A stretch of DNA of 64,000 bases from Ruminococcus sp. (lineage in GTDB: Bacteria; Bacillota; Clostridia; Oscillospirales; Ruminococcaceae), in assembly GCA_017441505.1 (NCBI GenBank), contig JAFRXL010000005.1, forward strand, positions 1-64,000, read 5' to 3'. The stretch's first letter is position 1. Every line of letters begins with the position of its first letter. Of the stretch, positions 9,328 to 18,795 are shown one piece after another. The notes beneath the pieces are model-generated. The model did no database searches and was not told the origin of the DNA. It saw only the letters and a program-made list of their open reading frames with translations. The position numbers and the translations under genes are program-made.

Positions 9328-12300
9328 GTGTACCTCAAATCACTGGAAATACAGGGCTTCAAATCCTTTCCGGACAAGATAAGCCTTACCTTTGACAAGG
9401 GACTTACAGCGGTAGTCGGTCCCAACGGCAGCGGAAAAAGTAATATCGGTGACTCAGTTCGTTGGGTACTCGGAGAGCAGTCCACAAAAACTCTCAGAGG
9501 AAACAAAATGGAGGACGTTATTTTTTCCGGTACTGTTGCCAGAAAGCCAATGGGCTTTGCGGCGGTAACGCTGAATATAGACAACTCCGATAAGACCCTT
9601 GCGGACATGGAAGACGAGGTAGCAATAACAAGAAAGCTCTACCGCAGCGGCGAGAGTGAGTATATGATAAACGGCAGACAGTGCCGTCTGAAAGATATAA
9701 ACGAGCTGTTTATGGATACAGGTCTCGGACGTGATGGATACTCTATCATAGGTCAGGGACGTATCGCTGAGATAGTCGGAGCAAAGAGCAATGAACGCCG
9801 TGATATTTTCGAGGAAGCAGCAGGTATCTCTAAATTCAGGTATAAAAAGCTTGAAGCCGAGCGAAAGCTGACTGCTGCACAGGAGAATCTTCTGAGACTT
9901 ACTGATATTCTCTCAGAGCTTGAAGGACGAGTTGAACCACTGAGGATACAGTCGGAGAAGGCACAGAAGTTCGTGAAGCTCGCAGAAGAGAGAAAGAGAC
10001 TCGAAATATCAGTATGGGTGAATCGTCTTGACGAGCTTAAAACTCAGCTTGAACAGCTCGAAGAAAAGATACTCATAAAGCAGAATGAGTACGAGAATAT
10101 CGAGAACGATATTCAGAATGAAGAGGATAAAATATCTGAAGGATACCGCAAGATGCAGGAGAGTACGATACGCTCCGATGAGCTCAGAAGAAAGATGCTC
10201 GAAGAGGAGCAGGAAGCTTCTGAAATGAAATCCGGTATCGCAGTTTATGAGAACGATATCAAGCACTGTAACGAAGCTATAGAGGCTGCGAAAAAGAGTA
10301 TTGAAGGCTCTGAGGACAGCAAGAAGTCACTTTTGGCTGACCGAAAGAAAGCTGAGGAAAAGCTCGAAGAACTTAAAAAAGCTCAGAGCGAGCTTGAAAA
10401 GGAAATTGCTGTGGTGACTGAGCAGTTTGAGAAAGCTGAACAGGAGAATTCACGTCTTGGTGACAGCGTAAACAAAGCCGGCAGCAAGATAAATGACCTC
10501 TATATCCGTCAGAGTGAGTACCGTTTTGCTATAGAGTCGGCTAAGTCGTCCATAGAAGAGGATACTGCGAGACTTGCTGAACTCCGTGAAAGCGGAAACG
10601 AATTCGGCAGAAAGCTTGATGAGTACAGAGCACAGCTCGCTGAAAGTAAAAAGGAAAAAGAGCAGTGCGAGGGCAAGTCAGGTGAGCTGAAAAATCGTCT
10701 CAGCGGACTTGAAAAGCTCTACCATTCAAGACGTGATAGTTTTGAACAGGCTAAAGCAGAGTTCGAGAAGATGATATACGAGCTTAAAGACAAGCAGCAG
10801 CGAAGAAGATTCCTCACCGACCTTGAAAATAATATGGAGGGCTTTGCGGGAAGCGTCAAGCAGATACTGAAAGCCTCAAAGCAGGGAAGACTCGGCGGAG
10901 TATTCGGCACTGTAGCTCAGAATATAAATGTAGCTCCGGAGTATGCGGTTGCGATAGAGACTGCACTCGGCGGAGCAATGCAGAACATAATAGTCGAGAA
11001 CGAGGACATCGCTAAAAGATGCATCCGTTTCCTTAAAGAGCAGCACGGCGGAAGAGCTACTTTTCTCCCTATAACATCAGTAAAGGGACGTGAGCTGAAC
11101 GAATCCGGACTTGAAAACTGCGAGGGATATATCGCAAATGCAAGCAGGATAGTAGGTTATGACCCTAAATTCAGCGGTATTATAGCTTCACTTCTTGGCA
11201 GGATAGTAATAGCTGAGGACATCGACACCGCAACTGTCATCGCTAAGAAATACGGCTATAAATTCAGGATAGTAACGCTTGACGGTCAGGTCATTAATGC
11301 CGGAGGTTCATTCACCGGTGGTTCGGCTCAGAAGTCAGCAGGCGTTATAACAAGAAAAAATGAAATAGACGAACTTGACACCGCTATTGAAAGCTTATCA
11401 GCTGAAAGGGATAAGCTGAAAGTCAACGCTGAGAAGCTTCGTGCTGAATCTGAGAAGCTAAGGTTCGATTCGGAGGCAGTAAAGTCTGAGATAGCTCAGA
11501 ATGATGCGGATGCTGTAAGGATAAATGCAGAAATATCAACTCTGAATTCTCTCATAACGCAGACGGATTCGCAGTCCGAGAATTCCGGAAAGCTCATTTC
11601 TGATATTGAGCAGAAGATAGAGAGTTCAAAGCAGACTATAGAAGATTCTGAAAAATCTCTTGCTGAAACTGAGGAGGAGATCCGCACTGAGGAGGATAAG
11701 CTTGCTCAGGGTAAGGACTTCCGTGAAAAGCTCAGATCACAGCGAGCTGAATTATCCGAGAAGCTTTCAGCACTCAAAATAAAAAGCATTGAGTACGTCA
11801 AGGACACTCAGGCTCAGGAGCTTGAAATACAGCGTATTGCTGCAAGTCTGAGCGAGATAGAGCATGGAAGTAAGGTCTTTCACGACGAGATAAACCGTCA
11901 GAATGACATCATCGCTCATAAGCAGATAGAGATAGACAGGCTCAAAGAGAAACTCGCAGGATTCAAGGACAATACAGCTTCATATAACGAACAGATACTC
12001 CGCTATCAGTCCATGCACAGCGAGCAGAACAAGCTCGTAAATGAGCTGAATAAGGGACTTAAACAGTTCAATGAAGCTAAAGAGAAGATCTCCCGTGAGA
12101 TAACTATGCTTGAAGAACGCCGTGAGGCAAGACGCAGGGATAATGATTTCATACGAAATCAGCTCCACGATGTTTATGAGCTGACACTTTCTGAGGCTGT
12201 CGAGCTTGCTGAGAAGATAGAGGACATGAATGCCGCTCAGCAGGAGCTCAACAACGTAAAAAATCAGATCAAGAGACTCGGAAGCGTAAATGTTGACGCT

Positions 12301-12900
12301 ATTGAGGAGTATCGTGAAGTGTCTGAGAGATACGAGTTTATGTCCGGACAGATAGCCGATGTGCAGAAGTCGAAGTCAGAGCTTGAAAAGCTCATAGCCG
12401 GACTTACTGAGGATATGTGCAGGATATTCTCCGAGAGTTTTGCGATAATCAATTCAAACTTCAAGGAAATATTCGTTGAGCTGTTCGGCGGAGGAAAGGC
12501 TGAGCTTATACTGACCGATCCGGAGAATGTTCTTGAATCCGGAATCGAGATAAGCGTAGCACCGCCGGGCAAGGTAATAAAGAACCTTATCTCGCTCTCA
12601 GGAGGCGAGCAGTCCTTCGTTGCGATAGCGATATACTTCTCAATACTCCGTCTCAGACCGGCACCGTTCTGTATACTTGACGAGATAGATGCCGCTCTTG
12701 ATGAGGTAAACGTAAGGAAGTATGCACAGTATCTGAAAAAGTTCACAGATACGACTCAGTTCGTGCTTGTAACTCACAGAAGAAGTGCTATGGAAGAGGC
12801 AAATGTGCTATACGGAGTTACGATGCAGGAAGACGGTATATCCAAGCTTTTGAAGATGGAACAAGTTGATTTTCAGGAAGACGTTGCAGACGTACAATAA
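9328..12900 (+). CDS. smc: Chromosome segregation ATPase SMC
   Basis: 1190 residues, the usual size. The head has Walker A GPNGSGKSN at 31-39 and QSTKTLRG. Two long coiled coils (about 165-500 and 680-1010) flank a hinge (about 510-680, with GGVFGTVAQNI and GQVINAGGSFTGGS). The C-terminal head has the signature LSGGEQSFVAIA and Walker B CILDEIDAALDE. SMC with ScpA/ScpB condenses and resolves the chromosome at replication origins. The start is GTG 9328. Gene order rnc-radical SAM-smc-ftsY is conserved. Confidence 0.97.
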   Translation: MYLKSLEIQGFKSFPDKISLTFDKGLTAVVGPNGSGKSNIGDSVRWVLGEQSTKTLRGNKMEDVIFSGTVARKPMGFAAVTLNIDNSDKTLADMEDEVAITRKLYRSGESEYMINGRQCRLKDINELFMDTGLGRDGYSIIGQGRIAEIVGAKSNERRDIFEEAAGISKFRYKKLEAERKLTAAQENLLRLTDILSELEGRVEPLRIQSEKAQKFVKLAEERKRLEISVWVNRLDELKTQLEQLEEKILIKQNEYENIENDIQNEEDKISEGYRKMQESTIRSDELRRKMLEEEQEASEMKSGIAVYENDIKHCNEAIEAAKKSIEGSEDSKKSLLADRKKAEEKLEELKKAQSELEKEIAVVTEQFEKAEQENSRLGDSVNKAGSKINDLYIRQSEYRFAIESAKSSIEEDTARLAELRESGNEFGRKLDEYRAQLAESKKEKEQCEGKSGELKNRLSGLEKLYHSRRDSFEQAKAEFEKMIYELKDKQQRRRFLTDLENNMEGFAGSVKQILKASKQGRLGGVFGTVAQNINVAPEYAVAIETALGGAMQNIIVENEDIAKRCIRFLKEQHGGRATFLPITSVKGRELNESGLENCEGYIANASRIVGYDPKFSGIIASLLGRIVIAEDIDTATVIAKKYGYKFRIVTLDGQVINAGGSFTGGSAQKSAGVITRKNEIDELDTAIESLSAERDKLKVNAEKLRAESEKLRFDSEAVKSEIAQNDADAVRINAEISTLNSLITQTDSQSENSGKLISDIEQKIESSKQTIEDSEKSLAETEEEIRTEEDKLAQGKDFREKLRSQRAELSEKLSALKIKSIEYVKDTQAQELEIQRIAASLSEIEHGSKVFHDEINRQNDIIAHKQIEIDRLKEKLAGFKDNTASYNEQILRYQSMHSEQNKLVNELNKGLKQFNEAKEKISREITMLEERREARRRDNDFIRNQLHDVYELTLSEAVELAEKIEDMNAAQQELNNVKNQIKRLGSVNVDAIEEYREVSERYEFMSGQIADVQKSKSELEKLIAGLTEDMCRIFSESFAIINSNFKEIFVELFGGGKAELILTDPENVLESGIEISVAPPGKVIKNLISLSGGEQSFVAIAIYFSILRLRPAPFCILDEIDAALDEVNVRKYAQYLKKFTDTTQFVLVTHRRSAMEEANVLYGVTMQEDGISKLLKMEQVDFQEDVADVQ

Positions 12901-12972
12901 AAATGTCCTTTTTGGACGCAGTGAAACGAATATTAATAAAAAGCCGTTTTTTAATGGCAGATTGGAACAATT

Positions 12973-14406
12973 ATGGGTATTTTTTCTAAGATCGCAGCTG
13001 GTCTGCGAAAGACTAAAGACAGCTTTCTTGGCAGATTAAAAAGGATTTTCAACTCATTTACCAAAATCGATGAGGAGCTTTTTGAGGAGCTTGAAGAAGC
13101 TATGATAATGAGCGACATCGGTGTTGAGACTTCTGAGGAGATCTGCGACCGTTTACGCAAAAAGATCAAGGAGCGTGGCATCACCGATCCTAACGAGATA
13201 ATGGAGCTTATTCAGGAAGTTATCGGTGAAATAATGGGCGATGATACAGGTCTTGACCTTACACAGTCACCGGCAGTAATAATGGTCATCGGTGTAAACG
13301 GAGCAGGAAAGACTACTACTATCGGCAAGCTCTGCTATCAGTTCAAGAATGAGGGCAAGAAAGTACTCGTTGCAGCAGCTGATACTTTCCGTGCCGCTGC
13401 TATAGACCAGCTTGAAGTGTGGACTGAAAGAGCAGGAGTTGACATCGTTAAACACGCTGAGGGTTCAGACCCGGGTGCGGTAGTATATGACGCTCTTGAA
13501 GCTGCACAGGCAAGAGGCTGTGATGTTGTTATAATCGATACTGCCGGCAGACTTCACAATAAGAAGAATCTCATGGAGGAGCTTGCCAAGATAAACAGAA
13601 TTATCGACAATAAGGCAGGCGAGAGCTCACGAGAAGTACTTCTCGTTCTCGATGCAACTACCGGACAGAATGCTGTTAATCAGGCAAAGCTGTTCAGCGA
13701 GACTGCACCTATAACAGGTATCGTCCTCACAAAGCTTGACGGTACTGCAAAGGGCGGTATAGTTATTTCAATAAAGAACGAGCTCGGCATACCGGTAAAG
13801 CTTATCGGTGTGGGCGAAAAGATAGACGATCTTCAGCCGTTCGACAGCCGTACTTTCGTTGAGGCTCTCTTCAGTGACACTGAACTTGATGAAGTTGAGG
13901 AAGACGAAGAAGAGACAGAGCTCGAAGAAAACGAGACAGAAGCTGATGAAGATGCAGAGTATGAAGAGGAATATTCTGAGGACGAAGAGTACGATGAAGA
14001 CTCTGATGATGAAGAGGAAGAAGAATACTCTGACGACGATGATGACGACGAAGAAGGAGCTCTCGAAGCTATCAAAGAGTACTACGGCGATAAGCTTCAG
14101 GATGTGTCCGATGCTGAGCCGGAAGACGAAGACAGCGTGATAGCTGCTGAGGGTTACGTCTATAACACCAACTACATGGACAGCTGGGAAGAAGACGAGG
14201 ACGAAGACGATGATGAAGTAAGTACTGAATATGAAGAAACTGAGGAAGATGAAGCTTTTGATGATGAGTACGAAAATGACGAGGAAGATATAGAAGAGAC
14301 TGACGAAGAAGAGCAGGAAGAAGTGCCTGCTGAGGAACCGGAAAAGAAGAAGAAACGTGGATTCTTCAGCCGTCTGTTCGGAAGAAAGGACGAAGATGAT
14401 GATTAA
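12973..14406 (+). CDS. ftsY: Signal recognition particle receptor FtsY with a long acidic C-terminal extension
   Basis: The SRP receptor GTPase. Residues 1-302 are a complete N-G region: short basic amphipathic start ([15 protein letters not shown]), G1 [10 protein letters not shown] at 107-116, DTAGR at 189-193, [10 protein letters not shown] at 253-262, and the closing [10 protein letters not shown]. The protein should end near residue 303, but continues to 477. Residues 303-455 are overwhelmingly Asp/Glu, and the tail 458-477 is [15 protein letters not shown] plus an acidic end. E. coli FtsY has a similar basic KKRGFFSWLG segment followed by an acidic A domain, but at its N-terminus. The codon use in the extension (GAA, GAT, GAC) matches the neighbours and the frame is intact, so this is a real extension. 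Confidence 0.95.
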   Translation: MGIFSKIAAGLRKTKDSFLGRLKRIFNSFTKIDEELFEELEEAMIMSDIGVETSEEICDRLRKKIKERGITDPNEIMELIQEVIGEIMGDDTGLDLTQSPAVIMVIGVNGAGKTTTIGKLCYQFKNEGKKVLVAAADTFRAAAIDQLEVWTERAGVDIVKHAEGSDPGAVVYDALEAAQARGCDVVIIDTAGRLHNKKNLMEELAKINRIIDNKAGESSREVLLVLDATTGQNAVNQAKLFSETAPITGIVLTKLDGTAKGGIVISIKNELGIPVKLIGVGEKIDDLQPFDSRTFVEALFSDTELDEVEEDEEETELEENETEADEDAEYEEEYSEDEEYDEDSDDEEEEEYSDDDDDDEEGALEAIKEYYGDKLQDVSDAEPEDEDSVIAAEGYVYNTNYMDSWEEDEDEDDDEVSTEYEETEEDEAFDDEYENDEEDIEETDEEEQEEVPAEEPEKKKKRGFFSRLFGRKDEDDD

Positions 14407-14980
14407 AAAGGTAGTAATGGCTACAAATAATGCAAATAAGCTTCGTGAGGTAAGGGAGATTCTTTCTCCGCTCGGTATAGAGGTCATTTCTCAGAAAGAA
14501 GCTGGGGCAGACGTTGAAGCTGATGAAACCGGAGATACATTCAAGGAAAATGCTATAATAAAAGCTCAGGCAGTTTTTGATTTAGTGGAGTATCCGGTCA
14601 TCGCTGATGACAGCGGACTCTGTGTCGATGCTCTTGACGGCCGTCCGGGAGTATATTCAGCAAGATATGCTCCAAAGGGACAGGAATGCGACAAGCTCCT
14701 TGAAGAGATGAAGGATGTTCCGGATGAAAAGAGAACTGCAAGATTTGAGTGCTGGATAGCATTTATGGATAACGAATTTACAGAAGTAGTTTCCGGCACC
14801 TGCAATGGCAGTATCGGATATGAGAAGCGAGGTACAAACGGTTTCGGATATGATCCGGTATTCCTCTATGAAGGACGTACTCTTGCTGAAATGGATGCAG
14901 ACGAGAAGAACAAGATTAGCCACAGGGGAGCAGCTTTGAAAGAGCTGTATAAGTACCTGAAAGAAAGAAACGGTGATTGA
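14399..14980 (+). CDS. rdgB: XTP/dITP diphosphatase, RdgB/HAM1 family
   Basis: 193 residues. Removes pyrophosphate from dITP, XTP and similar damaged purine nucleotides. Family blocks are visible: VVMATNNANKLREV at the N-terminus, VIADDSGLCVDALDGRPGVYSARY, and NGFGYDPVF. I place the start at ATG 14399, overlapping the ftsY stop; the frame is open further upstream but only through the acidic ftsY tail. Another ATG at 14396 is out of this frame. Confidence 0.95.
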   Translation: MIKKVVMATNNANKLREVREILSPLGIEVISQKEAGADVEADETGDTFKENAIIKAQAVFDLVEYPVIADDSGLCVDALDGRPGVYSARYAPKGQECDKLLEEMKDVPDEKRTARFECWIAFMDNEFTEVVSGTCNGSIGYEKRGTNGFGYDPVFLYEGRTLAEMDADEKNKISHRGAALKELYKYLKERNGD

Positions 14981-14981
14981 T

Positions 14982-15284
14982 ATGCTTACAAGCAAACAGA
15001 GAGCATACCTCAGAGGTATCGCATCAACATATGAGACAATATATCAGATAGGCAAAGGCGGAGTTACAGAAGCTATGTGCAAGGACATTGCAGAGGCACT
15101 CCGCAAAAGAGAGCTGATAAAACTGAGAGTTCTTGAAAATTCCGGCTGGACAGCAAGAGAAGCTGCCGACGCTGTAGCTGAGGCGACAGGTGCTGATGTA
15201 GTTCAGGTTATCGGAAGCAAGTTCGTACTTTTCAAGCGTAACGAAAAAGACCCTGTTATTGAAAATATCCCGAAAGCAAAGTAA
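14982..15284 (+). CDS. yhbY: YhbY-family CRM-domain RNA-binding protein
   Basis: 100 residues from ATG 14982 (MLTSKQRAYLRG), the usual start for this family; a GTG at 14973 is also in frame. The CRM fold is shown by YQIGKGGVTE, the KRELIKLRVLEN strand and GSKFVLFKRN. YhbY proteins associate with pre-50S particles and help ribosome assembly. In Bacillus the homologue yqeI sits next to nadD and yqeK, as here. Confidence 0.93.
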   Translation: MLTSKQRAYLRGIASTYETIYQIGKGGVTEAMCKDIAEALRKRELIKLRVLENSGWTAREAADAVAEATGADVVQVIGSKFVLFKRNEKDPVIENIPKAK

Positions 15285-15317
15285 TATCGGCTTATAATAA
15301 TGGCAGGGAGGTGCGAA

Positions 15318-16538
15318 ATGCGTATAGGAATATTTGGCGGAAGTTTTAATCCGGTGCATAACGGACATATCCATCTGGCAAAGGCAGCTGCCGAAGAATT
15401 CAAGCTGGATAAGGTCTATCTTGTGCCGTCGAGAATATCGCCTCACCGTTCAAGTGACGAGTACGTTTCAGGGATAGACAGACTGGAAATGCTGAGACTT
15501 GCAGCGGCGGATGATCCTCTTCTTGAAGTGAGCGATTTTGAATTATGTGCCGACAGAGTAAGTTATTCGATATATACTGTGGAGCATTTCCGGAGTGCTC
15601 ACCCTGAAGATGAGCTGTTTCTTCTTGTGGGCAGCGATATGCTGCTTTCATTTGACAGCTGGTTCAGGTTCGAGGACATCCTTGATGAAGTGACTCTCTG
15701 TGTCGTTTCAAGGAACGACGGTGATATGAAGCTGCTGAAAAAAAAGGCAGATGAACTTGAGCAATACGGCGAGGTACTTATAAGTGAATCGGCACCTATA
15801 GTCGTTTCATCGACCGAAATAAGAAAAAAAATTGCAAAAAATAAGAATTTTGCTTGCTATCTTGACGAAAATGTAGTACAATATATAAGATCAAAAGGAT
15901 TATATTCTTACAGAGGTGAAGCAAAATTGTTATTTGATCCTGATGAGAAAAAGAAATTTTTAAAGGCGAGATTGTCTGCAAAACGGTATGTTCATTCTCT
16001 GAATGTGGCTGCGGAATGCAGAAAACTGGCTATAAAATACGGAGAAGACCCTGATAAGGCGTACTTTGCAGGACTGCTCCATGATATATGCAAGGAACTG
16101 CCTGATGATGAGCAGAAGGCTCTTGTGCTCAAAAGCAGCTTTACGGTCTGCCGTGAGGAGCTTGAAACACGTTCACTGTGGCACGCAATTGCCGGAGCTT
16201 ATTTTATCAAGACAGAATTTGGTGTCGAAGATATAGACATCCTTAATGCTGTAAGATTCCATACAGTCGGAAGAGCTGGAATGTCACGGCTTGAAGAGAT
16301 AGTATATCTCGGCGACCTTATCTCCGCTGACAGGGATTACAAGGATGTAGACAGAATGAGGAAGCTTTCGTATTCAAGTCTGAATGCAGCTATGCTGGAA
16401 GCTTTTGCTTTTTCTATAAAATCAGTGGTGAAAAAAGGCGGACTTGTGCCTGTTTGTACTGCTGAGGGGTATAATTTTTACACAAGATTACAAATAGAAG
16501 AAAAGAATAAGGTTAGTGCGAAAAGAGGACTTAAATGA
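15318..16538 (+). CDS. nadD: Fused nicotinate-nucleotide adenylyltransferase (NadD) and YqeK-type HD phosphohydrolase
   Basis: 406 residues combining two enzymes that are separate genes in Bacillus. Residues about 1-205 are NadD: MRIGIFGGSFNPVHNGHI carries the nucleotidyltransferase HxGH motif and VSSTEIRKKI the second site; it makes NaAD from nicotinate mononucleotide and ATP. Residues about 215-400 are a YqeK HD domain: RYVHSLNVA, AGLLHDICKELP, and HTVGRAGM; YqeK homologues hydrolyse Ap4A. I start at ATG 15318 because GGGAGGTG at 15306-15313 precedes it; ATG 15300 is upstream of that site. The frame is continuous across the junction. Confidence 0.95.
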   Translation: MRIGIFGGSFNPVHNGHIHLAKAAAEEFKLDKVYLVPSRISPHRSSDEYVSGIDRLEMLRLAAADDPLLEVSDFELCADRVSYSIYTVEHFRSAHPEDELFLLVGSDMLLSFDSWFRFEDILDEVTLCVVSRNDGDMKLLKKKADELEQYGEVLISESAPIVVSSTEIRKKIAKNKNFACYLDENVVQYIRSKGLYSYRGEAKLLFDPDEKKKFLKARLSAKRYVHSLNVAAECRKLAIKYGEDPDKAYFAGLLHDICKELPDDEQKALVLKSSFTVCREELETRSLWHAIAGAYFIKTEFGVEDIDILNAVRFHTVGRAGMSRLEEIVYLGDLISADRDYKDVDRMRKLSYSSLNAAMLEAFAFSIKSVVKKGGLVPVCTAEGYNFYTRLQIEEKNKVSAKRGLK

Positions 16539-18016
16539 ACGAAATGGATAATAATGAGGAAATTATCAGTAATTCAGCCGGCAAGTCGAATCCCAAGCCG
16601 CTGAGGAAACTGAAAAGGATACAGCCTTCAAAGGCTGCTCCGAATATAAATGAGCAAAGCAACGTGTATCACGGAGCTCATGAAGCTCCGCCGCACGATA
16701 TGAATGAATATCAAGGTATGCATGAAGCTCCGCCGGCACAGCCGTATCACGGACTTCACGAAGCTCCGCCTGTAAGACAGGAGTTCGTTGAAGAGCAGCT
16801 GGGTGGAGATGAAGAGCCTGACATAAAAAAGAGCGGCAAAAAGAAAAGCTGGAAAGACGTACTGGTAAAGATAGTTGCCATAACAGGAAGTCTTGTACTG
16901 ATATTTGCATTGATACTTAATATGCCGATACTCTGGTATAAAAAGAACGGCGTGAAAGAGAGAGTATCAGTTATAACCTATTTTAAACGCTGGCAGCCGC
17001 TTGTTGAGATCGAGGGTGAGCTTGATAAAACATCTATCGATCCTAAGGTAAATACAGAGGTAATGCCGGATGACGACGGTCTTGATCTTCCACAGCTCGT
17101 AGAAGGTCAGTTTACAGTAATGTTCCTCGGATTCGATGAGGAATCCTTCAACACCGATGTTATGTGGATATGTCAGTTCGACATCATGGCAGGTAAGCTG
17201 AGGATACTTCAGATACCGAGAGATTCAGCAGTGCCGGACTTCACAAGTTCACCAAATACTAAGTTCAACAGCATATATTCTATGGGCGATCAGGATGTAC
17301 AGCCGCCGATACAGCGTGTTTTCGATGCAGTATATCAGTGCTTTGGCATCCCGATAGACGCTTATGTGACAACAACCTGCTTCGACATTGTTGATCTGGT
17401 GGACTGCGTTGGAGGTATCCCGATGACTCTTGATGCACCTATACAGTATGACGGTGTAACAATTGTAGATTCAGGTGACGTTGTACTAAACGGTGTGCAG
17501 GCAGAGTGGTTCATCCGCTACCGTAAAGGTTGGCTCGAAGGCGACATCGGACGTATGCAGAATCAGAGAAGATTCATGGCAGCTGCAATGCAGAAGATGC
17601 TGAATATCGCTAAGGACGAAGGTAAGACGAAGCTTTACAGCTATATGAAAAAGATCTACGATCATAAGTGGATAGCTACAGATATGAGTATCGAAGACCT
17701 GAGCAAGCTTATTGATTTCGCATCAAATCTGACTATGGACAGCGTTCAGGTGGATATGATCCCGGGTGAGGGAAGCGATGTAACAAAGCCATATTTTGGT
17801 CCGGACGGAAGAGAATACTCCATATTCTCCATACACCTGCAGGAGACTCTTGATCTGCTCAACAAGTACTACAGACCGTATCAGCAGCCACTTACAAGAA
17901 ATGATACAGCTATCATTGAGTGGATAACAGATCATGCCGTATCAAACTACGATGAAAAAACACAAACACTTGATGAGGTGCTCAACAGTGCAGAGCCTGC
18001 AAGAGCTCCCGGTTAA
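16535..18016 (+). CDS. LytR-CpsA-Psr (LCP) family protein
   Basis: 493 residues. A cytoplasmic tail of about 108 residues contains three copies of a Y-x-G-x-HEAPP unit, then one membrane segment (about 112-133), then an extracellular LCP domain. Active-site blocks are present: LQIPRDSAV, KFNSIYSMGD, RYRKGWLEGDIGRMQNQRRF. LCP enzymes attach undecaprenyl-linked glycopolymers such as teichoic acids or capsule to peptidoglycan. The start overlaps the nadD-yqeK stop by 4 bases. The placement between yqeK and rsfS is common in Clostridia. The Arg usually near the DT pair appears as Asn (FNTDVMW), but the core Arg/Asp residues are kept. Confidence 0.92.
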   Translation: MNEMDNNEEIISNSAGKSNPKPLRKLKRIQPSKAAPNINEQSNVYHGAHEAPPHDMNEYQGMHEAPPAQPYHGLHEAPPVRQEFVEEQLGGDEEPDIKKSGKKKSWKDVLVKIVAITGSLVLIFALILNMPILWYKKNGVKERVSVITYFKRWQPLVEIEGELDKTSIDPKVNTEVMPDDDGLDLPQLVEGQFTVMFLGFDEESFNTDVMWICQFDIMAGKLRILQIPRDSAVPDFTSSPNTKFNSIYSMGDQDVQPPIQRVFDAVYQCFGIPIDAYVTTTCFDIVDLVDCVGGIPMTLDAPIQYDGVTIVDSGDVVLNGVQAEWFIRYRKGWLEGDIGRMQNQRRFMAAAMQKMLNIAKDEGKTKLYSYMKKIYDHKWIATDMSIEDLSKLIDFASNLTMDSVQVDMIPGEGSDVTKPYFGPDGREYSIFSIHLQETLDLLNKYYRPYQQPLTRNDTAIIEWITDHAVSNYDEKTQTLDEVLNSAEPARAPG

Positions 18017-18040
18017 TTGAGATGATGAAAGGCGGTAAAT

Positions 18041-18400
18041 ATGACTGAGAAAGAAAAACTTGAACTTATAATTAAAACTCTCGATTCCAAAAAGGGCGAG
18101 GATATACAGGCTATCAGAATATCAGACCTTACTATTCTTGCGGATTATTTCGTAATAGTAAACGGTACCAGCAATACTCACGCACGTACACTTGCTGACG
18201 AAGTTGAGTTCCAGATGTCACAGAAAGGCATCGAACCGCTCCGCCGTGAGTCTGATACAGGAAATACATGGATAGTGCTCGATTATGGTGACGTTATTAT
18301 CCACGTATTCTACAAGGAGACCCGCAGCTTCTACAAGCTTGAGGGACTCTGGGCAGACGGTGAACAGCTCGATATCAGTGAGTATATCACCAAGGAGTAA
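18041..18400 (+). CDS. rsfS: Ribosomal silencing factor RsfS
   Basis: 119 residues, full length for the family. Core segments DYFVIVNGTSNTHARTLAD, RRESDTGNTWIVLDYGDVIIHVF and ETRSFYKLEGLW are diagnostic. RsfS binds L14 on the 50S subunit and blocks joining with 30S when nutrients run out. AAAGGCGG lies before the ATG. It is the last of the nadD-yqeK-LCP-rsfS series. Confidence 0.96.
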   Translation: MTEKEKLELIIKTLDSKKGEDIQAIRISDLTILADYFVIVNGTSNTHARTLADEVEFQMSQKGIEPLRRESDTGNTWIVLDYGDVIIHVFYKETRSFYKLEGLWADGEQLDISEYITKE

Positions 18401-18406
18401 GTACTG

Positions 18407-18754
18407 ATGCGGACAAATAATGAGACTGGAAAAAAATATGCACTTTTTATAGGTGCATATCTTCTTGTAAAAACTATACTCAATATGATAATAGGCGGTG
18501 AGTTTGTCTTTGCCGAGCTTCTCCTCGCAGTTATAATGTCGATTGCACTTTATACTGGAATAAAATACGTAAATACAACTGTTGCGGTAATTATGATGAT
18601 AATAGTTATCGTTAATTTTGATGATAATATTATCAATTTGCCTGGGAGCTTTATTTATCTCATAGAAGCAGCTATAGATACCGGCTGTGCGGCAGCACTG
18701 CTGTTCCAGTCTGACTTAAAAGAGCATTTTACAAATAATCTGGATATCAATTGA
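18407..18754 (+). CDS. Small integral membrane protein of unknown function
   Basis: 115 residues that I do not recognise. Three or four hydrophobic segments are visible (about 11-30, 33-52, 56-70 and 80-96), with a short polar N-terminus and an acidic C-terminus (SDLKEHFTNN). It starts 6 bases after rsfS and ends 42 bases before leuS, so it is probably co-transcribed with both. There are no catalytic motifs. Codon use is like the neighbours. The reading frame and spacing support a real gene; function is unknown. Confidence 0.7.
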   Translation: MRTNNETGKKYALFIGAYLLVKTILNMIIGGEFVFAELLLAVIMSIALYTGIKYVNTTVAVIMMIIVIVNFDDNIINLPGSFIYLIEAAIDTGCAAALLFQSDLKEHFTNNLDIN

Positions 18755-18795
18755 TAGTCCGATAAATACATATATTGAATAAAGGAATGATAAAA

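Noticed and set aside
13768..14487. Long minus-strand frame across the ftsY acidic region
   Set aside because: It is the mirror of GA-rich Asp/Glu codons; hydrophobic and repetitive, no ribosome site, and ftsY is clearly real on the other strand.
18755..18795. T-box leader before leuS
   Set aside because: Only about 42 bases to the previous gene, with no T-box sequence or specifier hairpin.
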